DNA of 64,000 bases, from positions 7,394,761 to 7,458,760 of the forward strand of contig OX123200.2 in NCBI GenBank assembly GCA_944739405.2, given 5' to 3'. Positions 1 through 10,945 of the stretch are shown in pieces. The stretch is from Euclidia mi. Lineage: Eukaryota > Arthropoda > Insecta > Lepidoptera > Erebidae. Below the pieces are notes generated by a model. The model was not told where the DNA came from and made no database searches. It saw only the letters and a list, made by a program, of their open reading frames with translations. Made by a program: the position numbers and the translations under genes. The number at the start of each line of letters is the position of its first letter. Position 1 is the stretch's first letter.

Positions 1-624
1 GATCCAAACGAGTTGGGTTCGTCCGCCAAGACGAATTCCTGCCCACACCATGATTGTCCCGCCTTGGTATGGGTGGACCTCCTGAGGGTGCCGTAGACGG
101 CTAACTCTCCCTGGAGCTCTCCAAACGCGTGTTCTTCGTGAATCCGGGTGAAACCCAAACCGGGACTCATCGGTGAACAGCACCAAAGACCATTGTTCGT
201 CACTCCATGGTAAATGCTCCCGAGCCCACGAAAGCCGCCGACCGCGATTGCCACGTCGCAATGCTGGAACACGCAATGGTCTTCGAGCATGAAGATCAAC
301 TTCATGTAACCTTCTTCGCACGCTTTGGTCGCTTACCAGCAGCTGGTGGTCCTCCTGGAGCCTTTGCACTAGTTGCAGCGCTGTGATATTGGGTTGTCTT
401 CTGGCGGTCATTTGGAGAAATCGATCCTGTCTCTGCGTAGTAACACGATATCTACCTGTGTGCTGTTCGGCCACATCTCCAGTACTGCGATAACGTGACC
501 ACAACCTTGATATCACATTTTGACTGGTATGTAGGGCCTCAGCAACGACGCGTTGAATTGCACCATTTTCTAACATGCCCACGGCTCGTAACATTTCATC
601 TCGACTCAAATGACGACGTGACAT
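1..624 (-). CDS. Tc1-like transposase, N-terminal part, runs off left edge
   Basis: An open frame begins at an ATG read from 624 down and stays open for 208 codons to base 1, so the gene is cut by the window and not visibly broken. The N-terminal third has the helix-turn-helix pattern of Tc1 transposases: MSRRHLSRDEMLRAVGMLEN opens the first helix and an RYRSTGDV segment follows. The catalytic core then begins, with the first aspartate in LFTDESRFGFHP and the strand GGTIMVWAGI, both typical of Tc1/IS630 family DDE enzymes that cut and paste at TA sites. The remaining catalytic Asp and Glu would lie left of the window. GC content is above the flanks, suggesting a fairly young insertion. I did not identify the terminal inverted repeat. 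Family assignment is confident; activity cannot be judged. Confidence 0.85.
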   Translation of the reverse strand, partial: MSRRHLSRDEMLRAVGMLENGAIQRVVAEALHTSQNVISRLWSRYRSTGDVAEQHTGRYRVTTQRQDRFLQMTARRQPNITALQLVQRLQEDHQLLVSDQSVRRRLHEVDLHARRPLRVPALRRGNRGRRLSWAREHLPWSDEQWSLVLFTDESRFGFHPDSRRTRVWRAPGRVSRLRHPQEVHPYQGGTIMVWAGIRLGGRTQLVWI

Positions 625-885
625 GACTTTTAAAGTTCGTACGTCACGTTAAATTAAAAAAGAAAAACAATTAAAAACCCTTTTCATTAATAATTATAAT
701 AAAACAGTTTTAACTTTCTTTAATGTAACGAATTACTAGCAAATTTGCCGCCATATTTTGTTTATTATTTTGTTTTTTTTTCTTTCCATGTTCAAATTTT
801 GAAAATAGAATAAAAGAGGTTTTAATCTGTATATAAACTTTTTGTGGAAACTAACAAGGTTCTAAACTATAAACTCGTAAATAAT

Positions 886-1012
886 TTAGGATTAAGATAT
901 CCCTAGACTTTGTTGATGTGTGTACATGCTAAATTTCAGCTTCATGCGCCGAGTAGTTTCGGCTGTAGCTTGTCTGTCAGTCAGTCAGTAACGCAAGCAT
1001 TTTATATACACA
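886..1012 (+). repeat. Dispersed repeat with TGTCTGTCAGTCAGTCAGTA tail
   Basis: A block beginning around the CATGCTAAATTTCAGCTTC motif and ending in TCAGTAACGCAAG plus an AT-rich stretch. Diverged copies lie at about 10245-10367 and 54030-54190 in the same orientation. The common end near TTTTATAT suggests the 3' end of a retroposed family. No coding frame is visible. Confidence 0.6.
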
Positions 1013-1334
1013 GATTTACGAAGTAGTTAAAACTTAACTCGGTACCTACATTTAAGAAATGTATTTATAAAAGCATTAATTAAATCCATGGTAAATTCTT
1101 CAAAACCGCAAATGAATATAAGAATATTACATAACTATATGCAAAATACTGGGAGATTATTCATAATCTGGCAACTTTTCACACACATAGACGCGCGTGT
1201 CCGTACAGTGCCAGTCGCCAAAGGTCACGCACACATAGCTGTCAACGTGCCACGCTTAGTTGGACGAATGCGCTCTATCTGATACTAATTCTCATATCTG
1301 TGTTTTAAACAAACGTTTTCTGTGACCTCCCTTT

Positions 1335-1665
1335 GCGTACCGCTTCAGTAGTTGTTTCGATTTTACCACCCTATTCTATTTAATTATCAGTTAAGAAATG
1401 ACCATTGCGTGTCTCATAGGCTGCAAGTCCTAAGTCATCTTTTAAAATACGCAACATGGTTCTAGGTGCTATCTTCATCTCCCGAGATAAACAGAGGAGG
1501 TCTCATTGTACCTATTATTAGCCCGGTACACAAACATTTGACTAATACCAAGTATACTTTGTGTAATGCAATCACAGCGATTCGGTTCTCTTTATCACCC
1601 CACTCCATTTTAATATCGCAAAATATTGTACAGTGGATTGGCGCCAAAACGAGAAAACACAATAA
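1335..1665 (-). pseudogene. Mariner-superfamily transposase remnant
   Basis: Read on the minus strand, two blocks resemble a Tc1/mariner-superfamily transposase common in arthropods. Near 1590-1625 is KENRIAVIALHK, the start of the N-terminal helix-turn-helix. Near 1375-1490 is EMKIAPRTMLRILKDDLGL followed by AAYETRNGHFLTDN and a stop. In the intact family, as I recall it, these blocks are separated by about 60 residues; here most of that is deleted and the frame ends before any catalytic Asp. The sequence CAGTGGATTGGCGCC at about 1632 may be the old terminus. It is a dead fragment; identification rests on remembered motifs. Confidence 0.55.
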
Positions 1666-1925
1666 ACAATCGTATAAAAATGACTAATTCAAAATATTTT
1701 TTATTATTAATAAAATTGTTACAGTATTTATGGCCAGACTTAAATGTACTGTATAGACGTAAAATACCAAAATGTAACTTTGTGTTATTTTACGATTTTT
1801 TTACATGACTTGCTAAAGTTACTCAAAGTACTTACCTGTTTCACCTGTTGTTTACATATTTTTATGCTTGTTTAAGAGATTTATTGTTTAAGAGTAATTT
1901 TAATATTTTTAGATAAGTCATCGAT

Positions 1926-2848
1926 ATGCCTAGGAAGGAGCAATCTGAAGAAAGTAAAGCAAGACAGAGATTCTTGCAGAAGCGCAGATATCAAAAAATT
2001 AATAATGATCCAGAGCTTTTGGCTATTGAACGGCAAAAAAGGCGCAACGAATATAAAAGAAGAAAAGAACTGAAGCCAATTACCACTCCTCTTACCCAAC
2101 AGGAACAAAGAAAAAAATGGAGAGAGAATACTAAGAGGTAGGTACATTTTATATCTTATACTAGCTGCTGCCTGCGACGTCGTCTGCGTGAATGCGTTGA
2201 AGAAATAAAGGTTCACTGCTCGTTCCCCGTAGGTGATAGCGTGATAATATGTAGCCTATATGTTGACACGACTTCTTAATAATATTCGTGCCTTTGAAGT
2301 AAATCCATGCAGTACTTTTTGAGTTTATCCCGGAAATACATACAGACAAACAGGAAAAAAAACTAAAAGCTATATTTTTGTCTTCGGTGTCGATAGTAGA
2401 TCACACCCCAAGTATTCTTTAAAAAAATATTCAATGTGCAGTTTTGACTTTCTTAGGTACCATTTCATTATAATGTATATGTATAATGTATATAGATTAT
2501 GTTCTTGACATCAAAGAAAACAAACATTGCATAATCAGTAAACACATACAGGTACATACATACATACAGGGCATTTAAATATAATATATTATGCATTATT
2601 TTAGATACAGACTACGTAAAAAGGGAGAAAAAGAGAAGGAACCTTCACTTGATGCTGTAGCTATAGAACCAATAGCAGCAGAAGAGTCTAGTGTTGATGT
2701 TACAGAACAGAAAGAAGATCCTTTACCTGAATATTCTTCAGCCCTGAAGGAGACGGTAAGAAAAATTAGGAACAAAGAACGTAAAAAGAAAAGTCAACTG
2801 ATTAGCATTATTAATAAATATATAAAAAAAATTAAACCAGTGAAATAA
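1926..2848 (+). CDS. Two-exon Lys/Arg-rich protein, unrecognised family
   Basis: Exon 1 (1926-2137) opens with ATG and ends in phase 2 at donor AG|GTAGGT. Exon 2 (2605-2848) follows acceptor ATTATTTTAG and completes an Arg codon, giving about 151 residues. The protein is strongly basic, with clusters such as RQKRRNEYKRRKE and RKIRNKERKKKSQ, an acidic middle (residues about 85-110) and no membrane segment or signal peptide, so a nuclear location is likely. RKKWRENTKRYRLRKK spans the splice junction, which supports the intron. Similar basic N-terminal segments occur, to my recollection, in a family of uncharacterised insect proteins of possible transposon origin. Downstream coding-like pieces at 2911-3344 look like the lost remainder of such a protein, so this copy may be truncated. 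No function is assigned. Confidence 0.5.
2160..2365 (-). repeat. Interspersed repeat inside the intron of the 1926-2848 gene
   Basis: The block from CTAGCTGCTGCCTGCGACGT to ACAGACAAACAGGAAAAA matches the layout of a common moth repeat that ends in a degraded CGGCGAAGCCGCTGGCGACG-type motif. A related copy, in the opposite orientation, sits at about 60470-60625, and a weaker one at 26215-26350. It explains most of the 467-bp intron. Confidence 0.5.
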
Positions 2849-2910
2849 AAAGAAAATTAAATAAGACTCTCAATAAGCAACAAACAAATAATGACATTTA
2901 TTATACGCCA

Positions 2911-3344
2911 GTTTTATGTAAGTTAAAAACTAAAGTTGGCATAGAAGCGGAAGAAAAATGGTGTGTAGAAAAAGTTAGACAATTCTACACTGATGATGCA
3001 AATAGCAGTATCGCTGCCGGTAAGAAAGAATTTGTAACGATAAACAAAATAAAGATGCAGAAATAATATCTTAATGTAAACACCTTTAAAAAAACCTTTA
3101 AAAACACTAAATTATTATTCCAAATTTTGATCTGAGAGCAACATAAGAATAAGTTACTCCTATTTCTGCAAATTGAGGCCTTTTTGTGTTTCCAAACCCG
3201 ATAAATACGGATACCTGTTTATGTTCTCGTCTTTGTAATATAGATTTATTGATAAAAGCTCTTCATAAAGCTGGCATAGTACATGTAAAATCTAGTGATG
3301 AGGTACTACCCAAGCTATGCTGTGAAGGCGTTCGCCTTGTTTAA
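2911..3344 (+). pseudogene. Decayed continuation of the 1926-2848 gene family
   Basis: Two stretches look protein-coding but sit in different frames. Codons 2911-3066 read VLCKLKTKVGIEAEEKWCVE and on to KEFVTINKIKMQK, then a stop. Codons 3207-3344 read TDTCLCSRLCNIDLLIKALH and on to LPKLCCEGVRLV, then a stop. Between them, in a third frame, is FCKLRPFCVSKPD. The order and the Cys spacing (CLCSRLC, CC) agree with what I remember of the C-terminal half of an uncharacterised, probably zinc-binding arthropod protein family. Stops and frame changes show the segment can no longer be translated as one protein. It may be the lost end of the upstream gene or an independent relic. Confidence 0.45.
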
Positions 3345-4020
3345 ATAGGACCTGTAATATTTGCGCATTAAATATACTCGAATATTTTAACATTTCTCGT
3401 AGCAATGTTACGTTTTACTAATGGAAAAAATCTGTAAATGAAGTGTACCTTCATTTACTGATTTTTTAGAATACATAGACAGATTATTTAGAACGTCAGA
3501 AGTCATTGTTCATTAATCATTTATCCTCATTGTATTGTCATTTTCATCAACACATGATCATTATTCGCAACAGACATTTTTGAAAACCTTGATATATTCC
3601 CAAAATAATAACATTATAATGGTGCTTCTTACATATTATATTTCCTTATTTATGAATCAAGTAATGATGCTAGCACAAAACAACTGTTTTGCCGGAAGGT
3701 TTATTAGCTTTCGTCTAAAACCGGCCAAAATATATTCCGATCAAAGAATGTCCACTGAAGCGTCCTACCTCTCGAAGCTGTTGGTGGTTCGTTGTTCAGA
3801 GTTAATAAGAAGATAAAGAGAGAGAGTTAATAAGAAAATAAGAGAATAGAAATCATTGCCATTTGGTTATCTTATATTCAACACATATAACACACGTATT
3901 TTCCCACGTATTTTTAATCCACATGGCAACGCTGCAACAACTACAGAGCAGCCTTGGGTTCAATGGAGTCAGAGTGTTTTCCGGCATCCACAAAAAACAG
4001 ATAAAACAGCTTCTCTGCCT
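3345..4020. other. No gene or named element seen
   Basis: AT-rich spacer. Short open frames here lack splice context, family motifs or codon bias. I see nothing that I can annotate. Confidence 0.5.
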
Positions 4021-4021
4021 T

Positions 4022-4265
4022 ATCACACACACATCAGCCTGTTGCAGTCCACTGGACGTAGGCCTCCCGCAGGGTACGCCACAAGCCCTGATCTTCCGTT
4101 TTCGCAATCCAGCCACTACCAGCTAACCTCCTCAAGTCGTTAGGCCCTCTGGCGGGGGAGCGCCTAACACTACGCTTGCCGAGACGTGGCCTCCTTGAGA
4201 GCCTACCTACTACACCGCCCATCGGTTCTGCGACATATGTGGCCAGCCCACTGCCACTTCGTCCA
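4022..4265 (-). mobile_element. RTE-like LINE, 3' end fragment
   Basis: On the minus strand KWQWAGHICRRTDGR opens a frame that ends in TLREAYVQWTATG and a stop at 4034. This is the C-terminal tail of the same RTE-like LINE whose fuller copy lies at 35952-37405 (there KWQWAGHIARRTDGRWG to LGEAYVQQWTSFG). The fragment is diverged and truncated at its 5' side, as dead-on-arrival LINE copies are. Confidence 0.75.
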
Positions 4266-4269
4266 ATTT

Positions 4270-7030
4270 CCTTAGTTATAGCATAGTAGTAGTATTAAGA
4301 AATATTGTTAACAACTAAATAAAGCTTATTGTGTGCAAAAGCAATAGCTCGTAATACCAAATCGGCATCAATCTCTCTAACTTTCTACCTTTTGTAATTC
4401 TCTCTCCCTTTCCTCTACCAAAAGCGAATAGTATGGAGTGCTTGGGCCTCAAGGGAATTGAACCCACAGTAGCAATATCAATAGTTTCTTTCCTTAAATA
4501 TGCTACTGCATACCTACCTGACACTTACAAGTGGCAGTACCCACGTTGCCTGGAAGCGACAAGCTGGCCCATTCTTGGTACTACCTTCGTGGCTCTAATG
4601 CATATTATGATTGGCTGTAGCGGTAACCCATCTCACTGAAAAAAGTGGTCAATACATAGCAGTGCGACAGTTACAACCGATTCGCGGTATTCACTTATCA
4701 AGTAGCTAAAATACGATCAGCTCAAATACTACAAGACGTTTCAAATTAGCAGACACCGACCACAGTTGAAGAGCCAATCACGACCAAATCGATACAACTA
4801 TGTCGACAAAGCCATCGTCACACTGTTTATCCGATAGGTATACTCGAGCATCTTGTGACAATGACATTTTCACGGCCACTTCTGTAGATAAATAATAAAA
4901 CTGTTTTTTTTTCTGCAAACACCACCTTATTTTAAAAGCTAAATTGTGCTATTTTTGGGTGCAGGGTCACAAGATGACCTAATATAACCTAGGTATTATA
5001 AGTTTCTCGAGCAGACGAGGTTTGTCACGTATCTACTTATTAAGTAGTTACATACATTCGATCTATAACAAAGAGATCAATGGTTAACGACCAATCGTTC
5101 AGGAATGTACCGTTTCTTGGGCCAGTTGTCTAATGGGAAATGGTTTTCTTGGTTTGTAAATACTGTAAAGGATTGTTTCGATGTGGGTATCGAACCCACA
5201 ACCCTCAACGCAGCGCTAAACGGAGCGGCGATGCGGCTGCTTAAATTACTACGTCTAGACCAGTGCTGAAACTTTAGAAAACTGTAAAAAGTGAAATAAA
5301 ATTATTTTTCCTTTTATTATTGTTATATTCTTTTCCTTCCAATGGGTTTCAGTCTACTATGATTTTATTTGTTTTCAGAAATTATCGGCACTGGTCTAGT
5401 CTTACGCCAAATTAATAAGATTCTTCTCTTATCCCTCGTAGGGTTCCGTAGCCAAAAAAATATTAACATCACAGCCCTTTTATGTCACAGATATTTTTTT
5501 TATAAATATGTCATCAATTCTTTTTCAAAATACAATTCAAATTTCAAGAACACAAATGAGCGTCCAACCGGCCAGTGCTGCTACTGCTACTAGCCGACCA
5601 CTCCGGCCAGATAGAAAGTGTCTCGGCCTAGGCAACAAACGCAGACGTTGTTTTTCACCGACGATACTTTTTTACTTGTTGGCTTCTTGTTTCTTTCGAG
5701 CTTCAATTTAACACTTGTCGTGTTCGCATGGCGCCTTCTGTTGTTGGTGATAAGTGGATTGGCCGTTGGTTTAATATAATTAAAGTTAAAAAGATATATT
5801 AAACGCTCTACCAAGGAGAGAACAGATGAAACTAAATATAAAGGAAAATAAATAGGTATGTGTATTTTATTTAAATGAATAGGTAATTATCTTACCTACT
5901 TAGTTGAATATTAAAAGGCGATTTTGTTAATGTTTTCCAACTTTTAGCATTTTCTCATTTTCGGGATAGATCTCAAGTAGAAAATCGGCAAACCACGAAC
6001 CTTCATTGAATACTCTAATTATAATTATCGATGGAGTTTCAATAATTAGGGCTCAGTTGCCGTCTTAAAAGAGTTAGCCTATAAACATTGACCATCCTAG
6101 GGATCCCTATAAATCGAAAAGTATACAGTTATTATTTTACGTAACAATATATAACGTAATTATTGAAAATAAAGGCAAAATAAAGTATATTCTATTTGCC
6201 CCGTCACTTTCGGGCATGAATTACACCAGCTGTTGTCAAAAGATTGACTAATTATTTATGTTACATTTCCCGGTGCAAACACACTTCCTTAGTGATGCAG
6301 ATAAAAAGCAATAGACGATATAATCATAATATCGAAAACTGCATAATAAGATAACCGTTTCTATGTATAATATGTATGTATTTACAAAAAAGTATATAGG
6401 TATTATGTATATTTATCCATTGTCTAGTACCCATAGTACAAGCTCTGCTTAGTTTGGGACAGATGGTGTTGTGTGAATGTGATAGAGTATTATTACTAAT
6501 CGTAAGCCATGCCAATTCTCACTTTACCGACTACAGTGCGGTCAAATCAAAACTTTTTGCGTTCAAGAATGTCCGTAAAAAAGCCGGCCGTGTAATGACA
6601 ATCTGATTTGTGGACGACCGTTATAACTCGGATCGCGCCCGATCCACCACCCATTGTCCATAGTTCGACTCCCAGCTCGGTAAAAAGATCGCGATAACTT
6701 AGTATCTGTATTATAACAGATACTGTTACAGATAAATTTTCAATGAAAAATGTCGTTTCAGGTTAATGATGAAACGTGATTTTTGTATCTATAATTGGTT
6801 TAAATCCGCGGATAGGTATAGGGATTGGTGGAGCGTGAATCCTTTTAAATGCTTTGTTAAGTTTTGATTAAACACGTACTTAATATTCTATAGATTATAA
6901 ATTATATTTTGATGATTCTTTATTGCTGTTTTTTAGGCAAGTCTGCTATTCAGGCTTGTGGATGCGTTGGCAAGTGACTGTGTGCGGTTTCTAATTTATA
7001 TCTATGAACACCTTTCGGCTTTGCTGAATC
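4270..7030. other. Intergenic DNA, mostly unannotatable
   Basis: Contains a fragment of a tRNA-derived SINE at about 5175-5262 (box-B-like GTATCGAACCCACAACCCTC on the complementary strand) and a box-B-like GAATTGAACCCAC at 4455. Otherwise it is AT-rich sequence with no supported gene. Confidence 0.5.
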
Positions 7031-7037
7031 TAAAGAA

Positions 7038-7155
7038 ACATTAAGTAGGTGGGTACCCACTAGGTACCCACCTACTTAATGTCATCACCAGATTTGGTGT
7101 AGGAAGGTCACTTTATTAGGTACTACCTAATAAAGTGACCTTCCTACACTAAATC
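7038..7155. repeat. Two adjacent near-perfect hairpins
   Basis: Hairpin 1: arms 7038-7057 and 7063-7082 pair over 20 of 20 bases with a 5-nt loop. Hairpin 2: arms 7091-7122 and 7124-7155 pair over 32 positions with one G-T mismatch and a 1-nt loop. Only 8 bases separate them. No transposon termini flank them. Confidence 0.9.
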
Positions 7156-7360
7156 TCGTACAGCTTGTAATATTTTATGCCAAATGTAATCATATGGTCA
7201 TCTATTTCATACATTACAGATCTTCTTTCTGCTCTTTTCGTCGTATTTTTTATGTAAGGGCAGTCCTCCTTAACTACAAGACATGAATCTTCTTTCATTT
7301 ACGGTAAAATTATCAAGATTTTGCAATTAAATTACCTTCTAATATATTTTATTTTTTATA

Positions 7361-7665
7361 GACTCACGCCTGTATCCACGAAGGGGTAGGCAGAGGTGTA
7401 ATATTACACCCACATTTCGCCATGAATTATTTAGGTCCCACGTAATAGGGGGCGAGCCTATTGCCGTACCGGGCACATTACCAGACTCCGTGCTGCTACT
7501 GAGAAGAAAGAAAGAAGAAAGAAAATATGTTTATTTGTATATATTATAGTATAGTAGAGTATAACGGAAAAACTCAATAACACTTTGCCCGACCCGAGAA
7601 TCGAACCCGAGGCCTCCCAATCCCACGCGCATATTTATGCCGCGAGACCAACGAGGCAGTTAACT
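7361..7665 (-). repeat. tRNA-derived SINE (tail shared with a LINE)
   Basis: Read on the minus strand it starts with CTCGTTGGTCTCGCGGCATA, then the box B region GGTTCGATTCTCGGGTCGGG, and ends CTCTGCCTACCCCTTCG and ACAGGCGTGAGTC. Other copies: 27600-27845, 40262-40390, 45975-46075 (plus strand) and 52785-52905. The tail matches the 3' end of the LINE copies at 14690-15035 and 61825-62460. An internal purine (GAAA) run near 7500-7530 is a local expansion. Confidence 0.75.
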
Positions 7666-7689
7666 TACCTTCTAATAATCCCAACATAT

Positions 7690-8035
7690 CGGCATGTTCA
7701 TGGGTTACACCAGCCGTGATCATCAGACGACTGCACAGTCAATGTCCCGTGACCACGATTGGTGAAATCCATGAACCCATGTCGAAATGCATCCGTGTGG
7801 TGACGGATTAAGAATACAGAATGTCACCACTCCATATTATCCCATGGGTGTCGTAAGAGCCGACAGAGGGAGCATATTATGCAGAGAACACCACTGTAAG
7901 AGAAGGAAAACTTGATACAAACCAAACCCTTTACCAACCCATTTGGCCAGCGTGGTATAGTAGGCCAATTCCTCCTTTCAAAGGACAGGCCTAGTCCAGC
8001 AGTGGACTGTTAAAGGCTGATGATGATGATTTCGA
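7690..8035 (+). repeat. Retroposon 3' region with TGATGATGAT tail
   Basis: Includes GTGGTGACGGATTAAGAATA, GGGTGTCGTAAGAGCCGACA and GGCCAATTCCTCCTTTCAAA, ending AGTGGACTGTTAAAGGCTGA then TGATGATGAT. Copies: 12475-12690 (minus) and 54585-55090 (plus, split by a later insertion). A terminal TGA microsatellite is typical of RTE-like LINEs. No coding frame remains. Confidence 0.7.
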
Positions 8036-8722
8036 AATGTTGGGACAAGTGAAAAATATTTGACTTCCTTTATTTGCTTCCTTCTTTGCTAAAATAATTT
8101 TACTTCATCCTGAATGAAGATTTTTATTCTATCGCATGCGTCTTTTTAAATAATTCAAGCCCACTTAAAACTTAATACCTTATAAAATGGCTGTTGGAGA
8201 ACCTAGATTTAAGAAAATGGATGATACTATAAAAACATCTCATGGATAAAAAAATTTAAATCTAAATAATACAACTGAATTGATTGAAGTTTCTTATGTA
8301 TCTTTTATTATTATGTATTATCTAGAATAATAATGATTAATGATACATTCATTAATAATTATAAGTGCCCATTAATTTGCTTGCGCAGGTTGTTTAGAGA
8401 TGTAATTTGTTTAATTATAAATTTAGACAACTAGTATTCATATTAACGATTATTATATTATATGATTAGTGCATGGGTGGTACGTTAGTTTAAGTGATCA
8501 TGACGCTGTTGTCGACTATCGAGTATTGTGGGTTTGATTCCCGGGACAACATTCTTGGAGTCAATTCATTTTGTTTCTGGAGTCCTCCAATATCTGGGCT
8601 TAATGTGGAAGCTATTAAAATAACCCAGTGGTACCTGAGGTTGACTATACACGAGCTTTTCTACGTTTCGAACTAACATAGTCAGGATTAGTAGGTGCCC
8701 GCGCCTACGTTTCATTTAATTA

Positions 8723-10237
8723 TTACCGTGAAACTAGCCAACTTTGCAAACCAGGATAACATTGCCCAAAAATCATTTTTTAAAGAAAACGGTTAATATG
8801 GAAAAAAGTTTTACTGACTTTGACTACATTATCAATGAATAGGAAAATAGGTTATACATATTTATGGCAGCACTGTGTATCCCATTAACTCCCAAGTTCG
8901 TTCAGTTTCCTGTCAGGACTTGTCAAAGGAGGCACCTGTTTCTGTGGGCCAATTGTGTTGTGAAAGTGTTTGTGAATTGTAACGTCATGGACAAGCCACA
9001 GGTAAGTTATTTTACTCTATGTTATAGATTAACCATCGTAGCGTATTTTAATTATAGTTTCAGTATTCTAAACCCTACCAATTCAAAACTATTACGATGG
9101 GTAATGTTACCCTAAATTGTTTAAAAGTTTGCTGGCCAACATTGCCCGTCATGGAAAAGTGCTTAGGGTTGTCGCGTTTTGATATTTTAGAAAAGACTAA
9201 CTTTTCCTCGTGGCTCCGCCCGTGGGGATGTCGGTGATTGTGATTTTACTTTGTTCGTTGTAGGATAAAAACAATTTTATAAACATTAGAGGACAATTTA
9301 AAAATGATTTTTACATAATTACTAATTGTTTTTAAGTTGCCTTGTTGTTGTTAAATGTTATTGCTTTTCATGAAACTCAATTTATGACCTGTTATATAAA
9401 TGTTCAGAACATTAAAAATTTAAAACGATCGTTTTTTATTCATCTACAGTTATTTTCTAAGCCTACTTTTAATCAACATTTAACTATGTACGCAGTGTTT
9501 GATTTATTTCAAAAGTAAGTATATCTATAGCACAATATTATGAAAATATAAATAGAAGAAAATAAACAAAAAATCCTATACATATACTACCTATTCTGAT
9601 CCCTGCTACTACCTGATACTTTAAATGATATCCATTCTTATATGGTTTGTTCCAGAAAAATAAGCTTGCATCTCGAATTCAACAAAGAAAGTAAACACGT
9701 CAACATGGTTGATTAAAATTGTATTAATTAAAATAAATGAAGAATTACTATGCTTTTATTTATTTTTGTTACCTTTACCTGAGAAGAGATTGAAAATAAT
9801 TTTACTTAAATGTGCTAGCCCTAGCACTTTTGTAAGGCGAAATGTGGTTTGTATGAAAAAGAGCAAATAGGTCATGGTTACTTTGCCCAGCCACTTTGGT
9901 CGGAAACCTTTAGTGGTATCGCTTTAATTTCTTAAGTAAACGCCATCATTGCAAAAAATCGTGTATTGGCTTTTATGTCATCTGGTTAGAAACCGTATTT
10001 GCGTCTACAATCAACGTGGGTTATGTTGGCTAAAAGTCCAGATTACTTTGCCCACCAACAAAATGTCACAAATACTGAATTAAAATTGGGAGAATAATAA
10101 AATTTGCCACAAAAATACTTGCACATAACCTAAGAATTGCAGATGATAAAAGTAAATACTTACGTCCCCATAGAAAGATCACACAAAAACGTTAATTATT
10201 CGAAAAAAGTGGGCAATGTTGGCAGGTTTCACGGTAA
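8723..10237. mobile_element. 1.5-kb element with about 25-bp terminal inverted repeats
   Basis: The left end TTACCGTGAAACTAGCCAAC matches the complement of the right end (TTACCGTGAAACCTGCCAAC); the agreement runs to about 22 of 25 bases. Internal variants of the terminal motif occur at about 9131 (GGCCAACATTGCCCGTC), 9887 and 10045. I could not see a clear target-site duplication and no transposase is present, so this is probably a non-autonomous DNA transposon. Confidence 0.6.
8987..9694 (+). CDS. Candidate spliced short ORF (17 codons)
   Basis: ATGGACAAGCCACAG ends exactly at donor GTAAGT (exon to 9001, phase 0). A clean acceptor (GTTTGTTCCAG) at 9655 opens an exon that continues in frame and stops at 9694, giving MDKPQKNKLASRIQQRK. 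An AATAAA follows at 9732-9737. The 5' exon frame could extend up to ATG 8864 (58 codons in all). An initiator-like TTCAGT lies at about 8899. The pair of sites and the polyadenylation signal suggest a real small transcript, but everything lies inside the inverted-repeat element at 8723-10237, so it may be a transposon transcript or chance. No homology is recognised. Confidence 0.25.
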
Positions 10238-10244
10238 CCATTTC

Positions 10245-10367
10245 TGCTTGAAGCCCTGGGAATTTTGGGAAATCCCTTCTTAGCGCATTCTTTCAGTCCC
10301 CATCGAACATACATGAAAAATTCAGCTTCTTGCGACCAGTAGTTTTCAGTAACGCAAGAATTTTATA
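10245..10367 (+). repeat. Dispersed repeat, copy of the 886-1012 family
   Basis: GGGAATTTTGGGAAATCCCT, then AACATACATGAAAAATTCAG and TTTTCAGTAACGCAAGAATT. It corresponds to the better preserved copy at 54030-54190 and lacks the CAGTCAGTCAG run. Confidence 0.6.
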
Positions 10368-10566
10368 TGTACAATCAAACAAGTCGGCGGTGGACCAGTT
10401 TGAAAAAAAATCCCTTGGCTCGCTCATAAAGTCGAAGCACACTATAAACTGATTTTGTATACGAGTGTCAATGCGCGTCTAAAGTAGCACTAGCTAGAAG
10501 CGACGATGTCTTGCTGAGCGATTGTCGCACTTATGGTGGACTAGTGGGCAGATGTTCGACTGCACA
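10368..10566. mobile_element. MITE family A, copy 1
   Basis: Begins TGTACAATCAAAC and ends GTTCGACTGCACA, giving imperfect 13-bp terminal inverted repeats. A second copy at 63705-63899 is about 195 bp and highly similar throughout (shared CAAGTCGGCGGTGGACCAGT). No coding capacity. Confidence 0.8.
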
Positions 10567-10719
10567 GCTTCACTTCTTTACAGGGGTCTAGCGTGAGTTT
10601 TGATCGAGTTGCGAATCGTTTCTTGATGGGAACAACTTCCACACATTTTTTAAAAGCGCTCATTGCTTACCCCTTGCCTTCAAGTTTTGACTCTAAAGGA
10701 ATAGCCCCGGCACCTTCAT

Positions 10720-10945
10720 ACGCATCATCATCAGCATCGGCCCTGTATATACAGTCACTCTGCTGGGCACAGGCCTCTTCTAACTTAGAGAAGGGTAAGG
10801 TCATACTCACGCTGGCCCAGTGTAGGTTGGCAGACTTAATTCTTTCGAGAATATTATGGTGTGGGATCTCTCCGTCTCTCAGACATGCAAGTTTCCTCAC
10901 GGTGTCTGTCTTCGCCGTTAAGCAAGTGATATTTAAAGATTAATA
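10720..10945 (+). repeat. LINE 3' tail (CATCATCAGC...TTAAGCAAGTGAT type)
   Basis: Contains CATCGGCCCTGTATATACAG, CTGCTGGGCACAGGCCTCTT and TTTCCTCACGGTGTCTGTCT, ending TTAAGCAAGTGATATTT. A reverse-oriented relative is at 62765-62975. I recall this as a widespread lepidopteran non-LTR tail. Confidence 0.65.

Noticed and set aside
4433..4639. A box-B-like GAATTGAACCCAC and an open frame, considered as a tRNA gene
   Set aside because: No cloverleaf can be drawn with an acceptor stem and anticodon arm; it is at best a SINE scrap.
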